From the NCBI RefSeq assembly GCF_040939455.1, contig NC_134112.1, positions 21,850,501 through 21,914,500 on the forward strand: a stretch of 64,000 bases of DNA. The letters are read 5' to 3'. The notes under the pieces were generated by a model. The model was not told where the DNA came from. It was given only the letters and a program-made list of their open reading frames with translations, and did not search any database. The translations under genes were made by a program, and so were the position numbers. The DNA is from Microcebus murinus (lineage: Eukaryota; Chordata; Mammalia; Primates; Cheirogaleidae). Below, one piece after another: positions 11,376 to 23,182 of the stretch (positions within the stretch are counted from its first letter, which is position 1; every line of letters begins with the position of its first letter).

Positions 11376-13624
11376 CAGCTGGGTCACAAGAAAAACTCCT
11401 AATCACAGTCTAGCAAAACTGAAACCAAAGAGAGGGAGGAAGCTGCTCGTGGCACCAGAGAGAGATGCTACTGAGCATCACTTTCCATCCGAGCTTCCTG
11501 GAAGTCAGCGCAAGAAAGGAAAGAAGTGTTTACCAACTCTTACTCTAAGATAACAAAGATAGCTACCTGTCACCAACAGAAATTCTTTTCCCTGATTCTG
11601 GCTGCCCAGGGAACTAATCGGGCAGATCTTACTGTTAGGAGATTTGAAAAGCAGGCTATAGGTTCTAGGAGCACAGCAGGGCTTTCTATGGGAAGGACTC
11701 AGGTTGGACACCTCAATAGGGTAAATCTCAGATGCAGAGTCATGGTTCAGATCAAACAGCAGCCCCAATGCCTGCCTGGGCTAGTGCCGGGGTCAGTGCC
11801 TATAGGAGACCACCTGCCACCACTCACTGGCTCAGACGCTGATTCAAGCACCTAAGCCACCAGAGGGGAAGCTGGAGCAATGATGGGCCACTGTGCAGCC
11901 CTGGGTGTTTGGGGGAGAGCAGCCGGATCCAGGCCTGAGCCACAGGAAGGGGCGAGATGGATCGGTGGGCAGCGGAAGAGCCCCACCTCTGCCCAGTAAT
12001 CAGGAAGGGCTTCCTGGAGGAGGGGACATGGCAGATAGACTTGTTTATGTAAAGGAAGGGAGGTGGTTTGGGGAGCGGAAGGTCCATGCATAGAGGGATG
12101 GGGGAGGAGGGCTTCCGGTTATGGCAGGGGCAGCAGACGTTCCATCACTGCCCCTCTCCGCACAGCCAGCTCTGAGCCTCAGAGAGAGACTGGTGGAGGT
12201 GGGATGGCATGCCTCCCTCCTGCCACCAATTTGCCCCAGGATGTCCTTGTGCGAACCTGTCTTCTCTCCACAGCCTGGAGCCATTCGGTCCCCGCCCGCC
12301 CAGGCCTGTCCATGTGGGAGTGGGGCCCGAACGAGGGGCTCGGACAGTCAGGCTTCTGAAGGGGACTGGGCGCGGCCGTGGGCAGGGCAGGGGAGAGGAG
12401 AGGCCGGGGCAGCCTCACCGCGCAGCCTGGGGCTCTTCACAAGTAGAACAGATTTGTTCCTGCGACAGGCCATCCCAAGCGGCCTCGTGCGTCACTGCAG
12501 CCTGAGGGGGTGTCAGGGCAAGCGCAGCTGGGTCCCACGCTCCTGGGTCCTCGGCCTTCCCCACTCACGCTTCCCGGGGACACAGGCCTCTCTTCCCAGC
12601 CTCCTCTGTGGCAGAAGCAACACGCGGGACCCTGACGACTTTCCAGAAAAGGAAGTGGAAAATCCTTAGACAAATAAACCCAAGGTGTGTCTGCCTTAGC
12701 GGGAAAGAAGGAAAACGCGCCTGGCACTTTCCGTGAGGGCCGGGGGCCACAGGAAGCAGGGCTCGCAGGAGGCGCTGGGCTGGGCACTGCGCCGCTTCCT
12801 TCTGGGCAGGCCAGACAGGGGCCTGACCCATCCCTCTCTCCGGCTGCTCGCATAGGGAGAGGTCTGAATTGAAGGAAAGGCTGGGCTCCCACACAATGGC
12901 ACACGGGCATAGAAACCAGGACACTCACAGATTATTTCCAGAGCCCCCAAAGTCTCAGGAAATAAGGGGAGATAGGAGAGGAGGGGCTCCAGGAAGCCCC
13001 ACCCTCTCCTCTGCCCTGCTCGGGGGCCTTCCAGCCTCCCAGCAAGTCCTCCAGGGGGCAAGGAGCACGGAGGAAGGACTTGGGCATCTGCCGCGTGTCA
13101 ACCTCGGGCCCCAGGCGAGCACCAGGCTGTCTGAGACCCAGTCTCCTTCTTCATCCCGGGGAGGTGTGTGCCAGGCCCCTTAGGGGCTGCGCCTGGTGCC
13201 CACCCGTTGCCCTCCTTGTCAGTCTCAGGAGAGGTCGCTGCTGAGTGTGCGGGCCCAGCAGCTACACAGGGATGCCTTGTCCAATCACCGTTCACAAGCA
13301 GGGGACCAAAGCCCAGAGTGGGGAGGAATGGCCTGGGGGGCAACCAGACAGGAAGGCATTTATCCGGCTGGCCCAGGAGCAGCCATGAGGCCTGGGGAGA
13401 GCCGGGAAAGGAGGGTAGGGACTGGCCTTTCAGCGAGGGTTTGGGAAGGTATGGGGACCGGGGCTGACCTCCCCTGGGGTCAATGCACAGATGAGGCCCA
13501 GTTGGCCTCACTCTATCATGACATCCCACATGGTCACACTACTTGAACCTCAGTGAGGTGGCCTGCCCCGATCCCTGCACCCCTCCCTCCAGCTCGCAGC
13601 ACAAGAGCGAGAATCTGCTGGGCA

Positions 13625-13830
13625 CTCACTGGACACTCACTGGCACCAGGCCCGTTCTGAGTACTTTGCACTTAATCCTCACACCAACCTTGTGAGGTTT
13701 GTGCTGTTATTATTATTCCCATTTTACAGATAGGGAACCTGAGGCTCAGAGGGGCTATTTGTGTGTTTGTTTTGTAACTCAACTAAGGCGACACAACTGA
13801 GAGGCTGGAGCTAAGATCTAAACCTGGGCA
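13625..13830 (-). mobile_element. MIR SINE
   Basis: This is the reverse complement of the MIR core: a 'gttctgagtactttgcactt' segment, then TTATTATTATTCCCATTTTACAGATAG and a GAGGCTCAGAGG-type segment. It is an ancient tRNA-derived SINE. Confidence 0.8.
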
Positions 13831-14639
13831 GTCAAAGTGACAAGCTCATAACCATTCCATCCTCCCGCCCGGGCCCTTTTCTCACAGCGCACCCCGTGGC
13901 AGAGGCAGCAAGGATACCCCAAGCCCAGAGAGAGAGAACGGCAGACACAGAGGAGGTGCAGGTCTCCATTCTGGGGCTGGGAACTTGCTTTCCTCCCTGA
14001 TAGAGATTCCTGGGCAGTTTCCACTGCCACCCCAAAGGGCCAGAGCTGGGGCCCCCAGACTCTGAGAACATAGATGGGGAGACGCAGGCAGAAGCCCTGC
14101 TCAAGGCCACCTAGGGACTGAAAATCATCCTGCCAGCCTGGCTGTCTTCCACAGTAGACCTGGAGGTGGCCAGGCCCAAGGGAGCCAGCCAGTCCTGTCC
14201 AGCTGGCCAAGGTCACCAGCAGCATGGAAAACAATGGGCAGTGGGTCCAGCCATGGCCGGAGCCAGAACAAAGGCCTGGGCACTTCCTCGCATTGAGGCC
14301 CCTCCTTCATGGTTTGCCAAGGCAGGCGGGCAGGGGAAGCCTTCGTCGTGAGACAGGGATGTTTGGTAAAGACTGCTCCCGGGAGGGCTGCTGCCACCAG
14401 TGCCGACAGAAGGGCAGACAGAGAACAGCTGCTCAAGGCCAAGCCCTGCCTTCCAGGAAGCAGGGAAGAGAGAGATACCTGGGTGCAGGTCCGTGGGCCC
14501 TGCACATAGCCCCCCAAGCTGAATCACTCACATGTGGGATATCTCCCGCCTGCCCTCCTCGCCATGGCCCCAACTGACAAATCAGCATCTTCCCTCTGAT
14601 CTACCCTCCACATTATTGCCATATCAGCCTTCGGAAACA

Positions 14640-14905
14640 GCTTGGATCCACCGCTTCCCTGCTCTGAAACCCTACGTGGCTCCCTAGCGCTCCTAGCTCA
14701 TGCTCCTTAGCCTGGCATTCAAAGCCCTTCAGGACACATCTCTGACATCCTTGACCTTCCTGCCACCCCCAGACTCCCAGACCCTTTGCCCCTGACAGTC
14801 CAGCCCCTGTCCCTCCTCCCCACCTACTCTCCTTCAGGGTCCAGCTTCAATCCTTCCCCTTCCAAAAGCCTCCCCAACTGCTCCACACACACAGTTTGCC
14901 TCCTC
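14640..14905 (+). mobile_element. L2-like LINE fragment
   Basis: A pyrimidine-rich stretch resembling the L2 3' end, with TCCTTCAGGGTCCAGCTTCA and CCTCCCCAACTGC-type segments. It is strongly diverged, so the assignment is by general resemblance. Confidence 0.5.
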
Positions 14906-15050
14906 TGAGCTCTATGCCCCAAATAAAATCCAAGCAGGATCTGAGCTAGTAAGTTTGAAGGACAGAATGATGGGAGCACAATCAATAACAGAACAATCGT
15001 CCCTTAGACTGAGCTTCCCGTGCAGGGCAGTCTCTGTTTACGTAGCGTCC

Positions 15051-15363
15051 TGATAAAATTATTAATAGCTCCCCTCAGGTGCAGTCCTTGTGCTGGGCGG
15101 GGCAGGCCGGGCCCAGAGAGGGTGCTGACCATGAGTGTCCCAAGTGCCCTGGGAATGCCACACTGGGTGCCCGAGTGCCACAGGGAGGTGGGCAAGTGTA
15201 CTTATCACTGAAGGCTCTGAGGGCTCCGCAGGGAGGTGGGACTTTGCTGAACCTCACAGATGTCAACAGGCCTTAAAACAGAAAATGCCAGATAAGCACC
15301 TTGGATCGGCCTTATCAAGGGCCACAGGAAAGGCGCCAGGTTTAATCTGAAAACCACACCCGG
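15051..15363. promoter_or_regulatory. Candidate GATA/CACCC cluster (possible erythroid enhancer)
   Basis: Four WGATAA motifs lie within 267 bases: TGATAA at 15051-15056, its reverse complement at 15202-15207, AGATAA at 15290-15295, and a reversed TGATAA at 15312-15317. A CCACACCCGG KLF1-type box follows at 15354-15363. The last two GATA sites form an inverted pair. The cluster is about 13 kb upstream of AQP1, a gene expressed in red cells. The motifs are seen directly; enhancer function is inference. Confidence 0.35.
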
Positions 15364-15569
15364 AACCAACGGTTTAGAGACCTCGGGCAGCTCCTCCCCA
15401 CCCCAACCTCCAGCTGCTGACGCTGCCTGCCTGGAGGTGGGGCTTTCGGGCGGTGGGCAGGTGTGGCAGGGTGGACCTTGGGTTTAGTCCCCAGGATGGG
15501 ACAAGTACATAGCGGGAGGAGAGAGGGAGGAGCACCAGGCCTAGGGGTAGGAAACAGCACTTGAGGGGG

Positions 15570-15571
<2 letters not shown>

Positions 15572-15661
<90 letters not shown>
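15572..15661. repeat. Composite (TG)n(AG)n microsatellite
   Basis: About 20 TG units pass directly into about 24 AG units. The open frames crossing it are translations of the dinucleotide repeats. Confidence 0.97.
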
Positions 15662-15664
<3 letters not shown>

Positions 15665-16929
15665 TAGTGGGAACCTGTGGCCAGATGGCCAACACCCCCT
15701 GACTAGGATCTGGGCTGTGGAAGAGGTGCTGACTGAGTTTCGTGGGCATTCAGAGGGTGGGGTTTGTGCTTTCAACTGGGTAGTCCAGGAGGGCTTCTTG
15801 AAGGAGGGGCCTTAGAGCTGGCCTTGTGAGATAGGTTGCATTTGACAGAGCGATCTGGGAAGCCGAGGCCAGGTACCAGGTGCACTAAAGAACACTAGGG
15901 AAGGCTTCAGGCAGCAACAAGGGGCTCGCAGGGGAAGCAGCCACCGGGATCTCTGGAGGGTGGAGCGTGGGGCAGGAAAGGAAGCAGGAAGAAAGGCAGA
16001 GGCAGATTGGAGTCCCCCCAACCCCAGCCCCTGCGAGATTTACCCCATCCAGCCACAAAACTATCTGGTGCCTGACCTCCAAGAGAACCCTGTGAAAGAG
16101 AAATGCCCCAGGAGGGCTCTTAAGTAAGGATTCGTGCCTTAGCCTCAGTTTCTCCATCTGTATTGCAAAGGCCTACAGCAACTTCCATGGGAGAACAGGA
16201 CACAGGATGGGTAGGGTGTGGGAATATGGGCAGGAGAAGGGGATGAAGCACCACAATCTAGGAGATGGCATGAAAAGGAAAGGCAAGAAAGGCCACCTGC
16301 AGGCTTTGGTGACCACTGAGCCCCCGAACAGTGGTCCTGAGCCCTCTCTGTGCATAACAGGTCTTCCGGGAGCACACACCCCTGCCCAACTTGCAGGCAC
16401 TGGCAGTGTTCTGCATGGATACAGCAGCTCTGCCTGCCCCACTCCCCACCCACCTGCCAGCCCACCCCTCTCCTGGAGTTTGCATTAAGCAATCTCCATT
16501 ATCACAAATGCTTGGCATTTTTGCCTGGTAATTACAGCTCCCACAGCCCCCGAGGATTAGGGTAAGATTAGGGAGTAGGGAGGATTCTGGCGGGTGGAGA
16601 GAAATACCTGCAAATAGACTTGGCAGCCTGACGGCCTCCTGCAACTTTTAGGATCCCCTAATAAAGGCTCAGTGGCCACCTTAAGGATCGTCCACAGGGC
16701 CTCCGGTAGCAAAGGCCATCAGCCACTTTTCACTGCCATCCCCTCCCAGCCTCTCCACCTGCACTGCCTCCGCTGGGAGCACCGCAGTTGCCCCTCAACC
16801 TCCGTGTCAGGGAGCATGGTGTGCAGCAGCGCTCCTAGCAGTTCTCCTCTCCTGGGGAGGATGCCCAGCCCCAGCCCACAGCCAGAGACCTTCACCTGTG
16901 CTTCACCCCCGCTGCTAGACCTCTGGGCC

Positions 16930-17105
16930 CCCCATGCTCTGCTCGGTCATCCCAGAGGAGACCTGCAGACATCATGGACTTTCCTTGTCTCTGCTCTCAC
17001 TGTTCCTTCCAGCTGGAATGACCTTCCATCCAATTCTCCACTTGTCAAAGCCCTGCTCATCCTCCAAGGCCCAGATTAGATGCTCTGTCCTTCAACGAGC
17101 CTCTC
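16930..17105 (+). mobile_element. L2 LINE 3' fragment
   Basis: It shows the L2 3' pattern: TTCCAGCTGGAATGACCTTC, then CAAAGCCCTGCTCATCCTCC and AAGGCCCAGATTAGATG. It is diverged and non-coding. Confidence 0.6.
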
Positions 17106-17109
17106 CTAC

Positions 17110-17290
17110 CACACTGGAAATATTAAGAGCCAACAATTAATGAGTCCTTGTGATGTGCCAGGCCCTGTTCTAAGCACTTCACAATGTATTAGCTCACTTA
17201 ATCCTCCTCCCAACTCTATGAGGTTGTAATTTTACAGATAAGCGAACAGGCCCAGAGAGCCTAAGTCAAGTGCTCGAGGCCACATAGGTA
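17110..17290 (-). mobile_element. MIR SINE
   Basis: A reverse-oriented MIR: GATGTGCCAGGCCCTGTTCT, AGCACTTCACA, TTAGCTCACTTAATCCTC and TTTTACAGATAAGCG. It directly follows an L2 fragment. Confidence 0.85.
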
Positions 17291-17409
17291 CGAAGCAGCT
17301 CCTTCCACACTCGCCCACAAGGCACCTGTCTTACATGTCCCTTCAGTGCTGTTTTATGGGGAGTACTTATGCATTTCCACTGTCTCCCACAGAAATCACA
17401 AGCCCTAGA

Positions 17410-17565
17410 GCAGAGCTTCCGAAACTTGACCTCTGATTCAACTGAGGATTTGTTGAAGTGCAGACGGATCCAGTACTTCTGGAGCAGAGCCCGAGTCTAC
17501 ATTTCTAAGAAGCCCTCAGGTGATGCTGCTGCTGCTGGTCTAGGGGCCACACTTTGAGTAGCAGA
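17410..17565 (-). mobile_element. MER5A-like hAT DNA transposon fragment
   Basis: Diverged MER5A in reverse orientation, ending in the terminal-repeat-like GGCCACACTTTGAGTAGCA. The same terminal sequence recurs at the inverted repeat near 43.08 kb. Confidence 0.6.
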
Positions 17566-20431
17566 TCTAGACTAGAGCAGCAAAGTCCTACTGTTGCCGT
17601 AGCTTGCTTAGCAGAGCCGAGGGCCTGTGGAAGGCTCTTGAAGACCTGGCCCTTCACCAGCCTTGGCCCTCCCAGGTGGCGGAGGGCAGGGCTGGTGCTT
17701 TGGATGGACTGGGTCCCAGTCCCCTCCTGGTCTTCCCTTTGGGCTCAGACACGGAGACCCTGGACAGCGGCCAGGTAGAATCTGGACTCACCCCTTCCCT
17801 AGGTTGTCCCCCAATGACCCTCCAAGCTCTGGCCCAGCTCTAAGCCCCAGAATTCTTGTAGTTCTGGAAATTGCTCTTCTTACCTGTGCTGCCTCTATGC
17901 AGAGCTAACAGAGTAGTGCAAACAGTTCTGCCAACACTGCCATCCCTGTCTGCTCAGCCACGACAGTGAAGGCAGCTGAAGAGGCCAGTGCTGGTGAGGA
18001 TGTCTTTGCAGAGAAGCATCAGGGTGCGGAGCTGCCACCACCCCCAGCCATGGGGAGAGGAGGAGGTGCATCTCCACTCCTGTAGCCAAATGAGGGGGGC
18101 TTCAAAAGAACTGCTGGGTGCCCCCGAGGTATGGGACACACTCATAGAGATGACCCCAGACTCTTGAGTGGGAGGGTAAAGGTGACAGGGGCAGAGCAGG
18201 CAGACAGAACGAGTTGGGAAGGTCTGACCTCCAGGATCTAGGGGGCAAAGATGGTGCTTTGCGTGGTTTAGGTGTGGATTCTGCAGACGGAAGACTCAGG
18301 GCTTCTAACAGGGGTAGGGGGAGGCTGGCAGAAGCACTTGGGTGCTGCTAGGAGCAGCAGTTGGAGGGTGGGTCACCAACTCAGGAGATCCCCTTACAAG
18401 AGGGGGCCCCCCTGTCAGAGGCCACACAGCAACACCCAGACGGGGGAGAGCTTCCTCTCCACAGCCCTCCCCTGCCCGGCCAACCCTCCTCCCGGAGCAG
18501 CCAGAGGCAGCTTGGGGGTCTGGGAGGACTCCTGGGGCAAAAAGTCCCCTGAAGGGGAAGGGGAAACTTTAATGTAACCTGGGGGTCTCTGGCCCCTCTG
18601 AAGCCTACCCACAGTGTCCCTAGGAAACTCTGCAGCCCGGTGGAGCACTGCACGTGAGGAGGCAGGGGCCCGCATGCTGTTCCCGTGGACTCGCTGCGGC
18701 ACCGGGTCTGGGGAGAGCAGGGCTGGGCTTTGCTCATCTCCATTCCAGGAAAACCCAGAGACGCCAAACTGTGTGTGTACCTGCGTCCTGGCTTCTAGAA
18801 AAGCGCTTTTGTAATTTGTTGGAACTGGTCTTCTCGAGCAACACTGGGAATAGTTTGTTTTCTCTAGCCCTGCCAAAGGGACTCTGGTCAGGAGGTTAAG
18901 TGAGTTTCATTGAAAAGACACACTTTTCCTTCCCCGGCTGATAAACAAGGCTGCTGCAGGGAAACCGACTTCCTTTGCCCAGGCGTTCAGCTGGGGCGGC
19001 CTATGCCTGGCCAAGGAAAACAAATGCATAAACATTTCAGGGGTATATAGGAAGCGTTTCTGCTGGGAGCCCGCTGTGAATGGCTGCTGGAGTTTACACA
19101 GCAAACCCCAGGGGCCTCGGCACAGACCGGACAAAGAAGTCCTGGCCCTCCCCTTCCCTCCTGGCCTGGCTGGCCCCTCCCTGTCTCTCCCCAAAGACTG
19201 ACAGTCAGGCCACTACACGTGTCCTGTCCACAAGAACACAAGACAAGCTCTCTAGCTGTCACCACCAAATGCCAGTTGCATCTCCTACATGCCTGGTAGC
19301 TAAAAAGAAGGGATCTCTTTTAGCCATCACTGCAGACAGGGGACACAGCCCACAAGCTGCCTGCATCTATCCTGAGCCCAGTGGGGCACGCGGAGGCTGG
19401 GGACAGGCTGCTGTCCACTGTTCACCACTCTCCTAGGCTCTCCCCGAGCCAAGGCAGACACATGAGGAATGCATGCCCCGGCCCCGTGTGTGAACACCCA
19501 CCTCCACACAGCCCCTGAGGCTCAGCAGCAGTGCTCGCTGGGCACAGGCAGGGTTGGCGCAGGGGTGGCAGCTCCTGAGGGCTTTGCCATTATGTTGTTC
19601 GGAGCTTCTCATGTGGACAGCCACGTGACAGGAACTCCTGGAGGCTAGCGCTCTGCCCCTGGGCTCCTCCATGCCATCCTGTTCTTGCCAACCACACACA
19701 GGAGTCCTTCACTCTGGTTTTGACACAACTCACTCTCTCTATCTCTCTCTCTCCCTCCTTTTTATCAGCCTCCCACTGCATTTCTACATTTTCTCACGTT
19801 CCTTTTTGAAACCAGTAGGACAGAAATGAATGGAGTGAACGAGGCTCACACTACAATTTTCCCTTCATGAGTGATTATGGCGTTTTTCCCATTCCATCCT
19901 ACCCCATCTTTGCTCTGGAATGTGAGGGGCTCCACAAGCTCTCCCCACATATTCCCTACAGCCACAGAGGGGAACCACCTCCGGTCCCTCTGTCACCTTC
20001 GATCCCTATCCTATTGCCTGCCACCCCCACCCTGGCCAAGAGGCCCCTCCCTGAAAGGCTCTTTTCCCTTCTTCCACCTGGCCAGGTCTACCTCTATCCT
20101 CATGGGGCCTCAAAGGGATCCAGGTCTGCCCTGACATGGGCTCCCCACGGCCCTGAGCTGCCTCTGGACAGCACAGCTGATGTAGTTGGTGCCTCAGACC
20201 TGCGCTCATCCAGTGGGAGACAGGACAGGGCAGGAAACTCAGAGAGGGACAGCACTGGACCAGAGGGCATCAGATCCGTTAAAAGACATCTTAGCCTGAG
20301 GGTCTCCTGGGCTCTGGGGTCCCTCCACCCATCACAGCATCCACCCCAGCTGTGATCAGCACAGATCTTGCATTCCCTTTGGAGCAATAGAACAAATAAG
20401 TCTTGGCCATCAGCATGGGTTTGACTCTTGT

Positions 20432-20813
20432 TTTATAGAAAGTCCAACTACCAGAACCAGTGAGTACCCAAGGTCCCCGGGGCAACCACATCATAGGCCT
20501 TGTTGAAGGGAAGACCCAGAGGGGAGCAAGGGAGGGATGCAGATAAAAGGCAGCAGAGACCCCGGTGGCCTCCTTCTAGTCCTCGGCAGTCCTGGCTCAG
20601 TCTTTGGGAGGGGACACGGCAGCACACTGGGCCCCTCATCGTGGTCCCGGGTGGGCCCTTCATGGAAGGGGCAGGGAGGCTCTGCATGCTTCTGCAGCAC
20701 TGCTGGCCCAGAGGGGCGACGCTCTTCTCAGAGACTTGCCCCTGAGGCCTGGGGTCCAGCTGTCACCCCCAGCGATGAGCAGTGGAGCCATAGGGCTCAC
20801 CCACATCTAAGGA
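20432..20813 (-). other. MINDY4: MINDY4 3' untranslated region (tentative)
   Basis: Sequence after the MINDY4 stop codon. No AATAAA is found nearby on the minus strand; the nearest variant signal is TATAAA at 20437-20432, giving a 3' UTR of about 380 bases. The true end could be further down. Confidence 0.25.
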
Positions 20814-20862
20814 TCACAGGATGGGGTCTGAGCCGTTCCAGTTCACCAACGCCCCCTTCCAC
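20814..20862 (-). CDS. MINDY4: MINDY4 last coding exon
   Basis: This encodes the last 15 residues plus stop, reading WKGALVNWNGSDPIL then TGA. That matches the conserved C terminus of MINDY4/FAM188B. The acceptor AG is at 20864-20863. The exon opens with G, which completes the split Lys codon (AA+G) from the exon at 28168-28240. It is too short to be found as a free-standing open frame and lies 7.3 kb from its neighbour. Confidence comes from the phase fit, the splice site and the residue match together. Confidence 0.93.
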
Positions 20863-21389
20863 CTAAGGGCAGAGGGACAAGAGAAAGAGTTAGAGCTTCA
20901 GGCACCCAGATAGGGGCCCATCCCTTGCTCCCACTTACTGAGGCTTTTGTCTTGGAGGCTTTGAGGATTTCAGGTTCCACGCTGCCCACGTCACCCCTCC
21001 ACACTCAAACACAAGCCCACGCACCAGTCCCTTATGAAACACAAACACACACAGGACCCTGGGAAGCACCAGAGAAGACAGAGGCGGGAAGTGATTCATT
21101 CCTTTGTGCCACAACCTACTTTGCGCCTGGCCCTGCAGGGCACTCTGCTGATGTGAGTAACCCACACACAGCGGCTTTCCAGAAGTGCCTGGCATTGACA
21201 CTTTAGAGGCAGTCGTGCAGACCTAGATATGGAGAAATCCTGGAGCGTCTAAAGCGCAGAAGGAGGCCCAGGGGCCGGAGCCCAGAATCACGGCAGAGAG
21301 GTGCAGAAGGGGCTGGGAGCTGGCAGGTCCTTGTGAGGATTCTGGACCTTACTCTGAGAGCCTTGGAAATGGTGATGGGCTGTGAGCAC

Positions 21390-22320
21390 CGCAGTTAACA
21401 CACAGATTTTTTTAAAAAATTACTTTACCTTAAGAAGCACTGAGAATAATTAAATTGTAGTCCAAGGTTATATACAACTTTATGATAGTTTAGTTGCAAA
21501 ATAAAAGTTATTGTAGTGAGACTATGAAATTTCCTAACACTTGATTTTAATACATGACACTAATTTTCTAAAAAACAACTCAGAGGAATCACATTTATAG
21601 CGGATGGAGTATTTATGCCAAATCTGGCATGAGGTATATCGTACATATACATATATCCTAAGACTATACATGAACTAGGAAACGGATGTTGCGTATCGCA
21701 ACAGCAGCATTAGAGCAGCGTTTGAGACTAGGGTTTATAAATGCTTTTCAAAGCGTGGGGTTTGGGTAGAAAGCAGACATCTTGTTTTCCAAACCTAAAG
21801 TTTTTCGTCAAGACTAAAGTCAAAATCCTAACCATCATACAGAAGGGAAAAAAAAAAGATTTTCTCTCTTTAATTGTATATCTGCATCAGAAAGTCCAGT
21901 ATCCTGAGATTGAAACTGCAATAAGAAGGGTGTGAACAGGTTCTCTCAAAGTAACATAGTTGCATTTCCCCACAGAATGCTTGGAAGGACCAAGAGGCTT
22001 CTGTTAATGGACCCCTATTAGTTTCAGATAATGAAAGTCCAACCAGCAGGGAAATGGCCACTGCTCTGACTCATACAGCTGAGCAGATTCTGGAGGTAAG
22101 ACGTGCTGGGAAGGAGTGTGCTGAGCCCCAGTTCCTAGGGGCTGGGCGGATCCACTGCATCTACTAGGTTAATGGTACTTTAACAATCTGCAGCAATGCA
22201 ACGAGGGTTTAATTGATTCTACCACACTATTTGAGATTTTCAATTTTCTTTCTCTGCTCATCATCTTGCAGTGTTGAAGTGTATCATTAAAAAGCTTTTA
22301 TTGTACTATTAAGATTTGTA
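21390..22320. other. AT-rich unassigned intronic block
   Basis: This is markedly more AT-rich than its surroundings and matches no repeat family I recognise. It includes a 17-base inverted repeat at 21687-21703 (TGTTGCG and CGCAACA around TAT). No coding signal is seen. Confidence 0.5.
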
Positions 22321-22916
22321 GGTGAGCACTAAAGTCTTGGACACTAGGAACACATCTTGAATCTAGATGTCCAGAGGATGGCAGAAGGGAGGCAGGAAGA
22401 AGAGGGACATTGCCGCCCTTAGCCTGGTCCCTAGGGCCCTTCACCCTGTCTCTCTCTAACCCTCCAAACCTTTATCCTCCCCACTCTGATTCAAGTTCCT
22501 CCTATGAGCTCCCAATTTGCAAAGTTCTCAGGTCCTAGCAAAATGGGATCCTGCAAATGCTCCAGTGCAGGGTGAGTCATGCTCATCTGCCACAACATCC
22601 GCATCACACCTCGCTGTCAGGCTGTTGGGTTCATGTTTGGTTTTGAGGCTTTTTACAGACCTAATCAACTCTCTGCATCCCAGCCACCAGGTGCAAATGC
22701 AGGGGGAGTACTGGAAGCACCAGAGAGAAGCAGTTCACAATTATGAAAGAAAATCACAGCAGAAACATTTTAAAAATGGAAAGAGCTAAGATATTATGGA
22801 TGTTATGCTTTTATAGGGGATGAATCGCCCCAGTTGGAATGGTTCTGAAAGTCTGAGTCAATTACAAGGACAAGAAGGAACTCTGCATATGCAATTAACA
22901 ATTAGGGGCAGGCAGA

Positions 22917-22968
22917 GAAAGGGAAGGAAAGAAATGAACTGCTTCTGAGTGTGGCAGGAGTGGCAGCA
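22917..22968 (+). repeat. Copy 1 of a local ~52-bp repeated segment
   Basis: It runs from GAAAGGGAAGGAAAG through CTTCTGAGTGTGGCAGGAG to GGCAGC. It is nearly identical to 24201-24254, about 1.3 kb away in the same orientation, with about four differences by eye. Confidence 0.7.
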
Positions 22969-23018
22969 TCGAAGCCCTGGACTCGCTGAGTCAGGAGGCT
23001 GCTGACAACATGACAGCT

Positions 23019-23182
23019 TAGAGCAAGGTTTCTCCCCTCTGCACCTTGGGCATTTGGGGCTGGGAAGTTCTTTCTTGTGGGGGCTGTTCAGCACCCTCCC
23101 CCTGGCTGTGACAACTAAAAATGCCCCCAGACATTGCCAAATAACCCAGGGATGCAAAATCACCCCCTGCTGGGAACCACCT
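23019..23182 (-). mobile_element. MER20 hAT DNA transposon fragment
   Basis: In reverse orientation it shows the MER20 signatures: GTGACAACTAAAAATGCCCC, AGACATTGCCAAATAACCC and the CTGCTGGGAACCACC end. It is non-autonomous and non-coding. Confidence 0.8.

Larger units (their letters stand above)
1936..20431. other. Intergenic region between MINDY4 and AQP1
   Basis: About 18.5 kb with no supportable coding exon on either strand. It holds the polypurine tract, CA-rich and TG/AG microsatellites, MIR, L2 and MER5A fragments, and GC-rich unique sequence. As the whole upstream region of AQP1 it is the natural place for its distal enhancers; a GATA/CACCC cluster at 15051-15363 is the best sequence candidate. 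Many long open frames appear only because the region is GC-rich. Confidence 0.75.

Noticed and set aside
15342..15815. Frames with long SLSLSL/THTHTH or CVCVCV/ERERER runs
   Set aside because: They are translations of the (TG)n(AG)n microsatellite.
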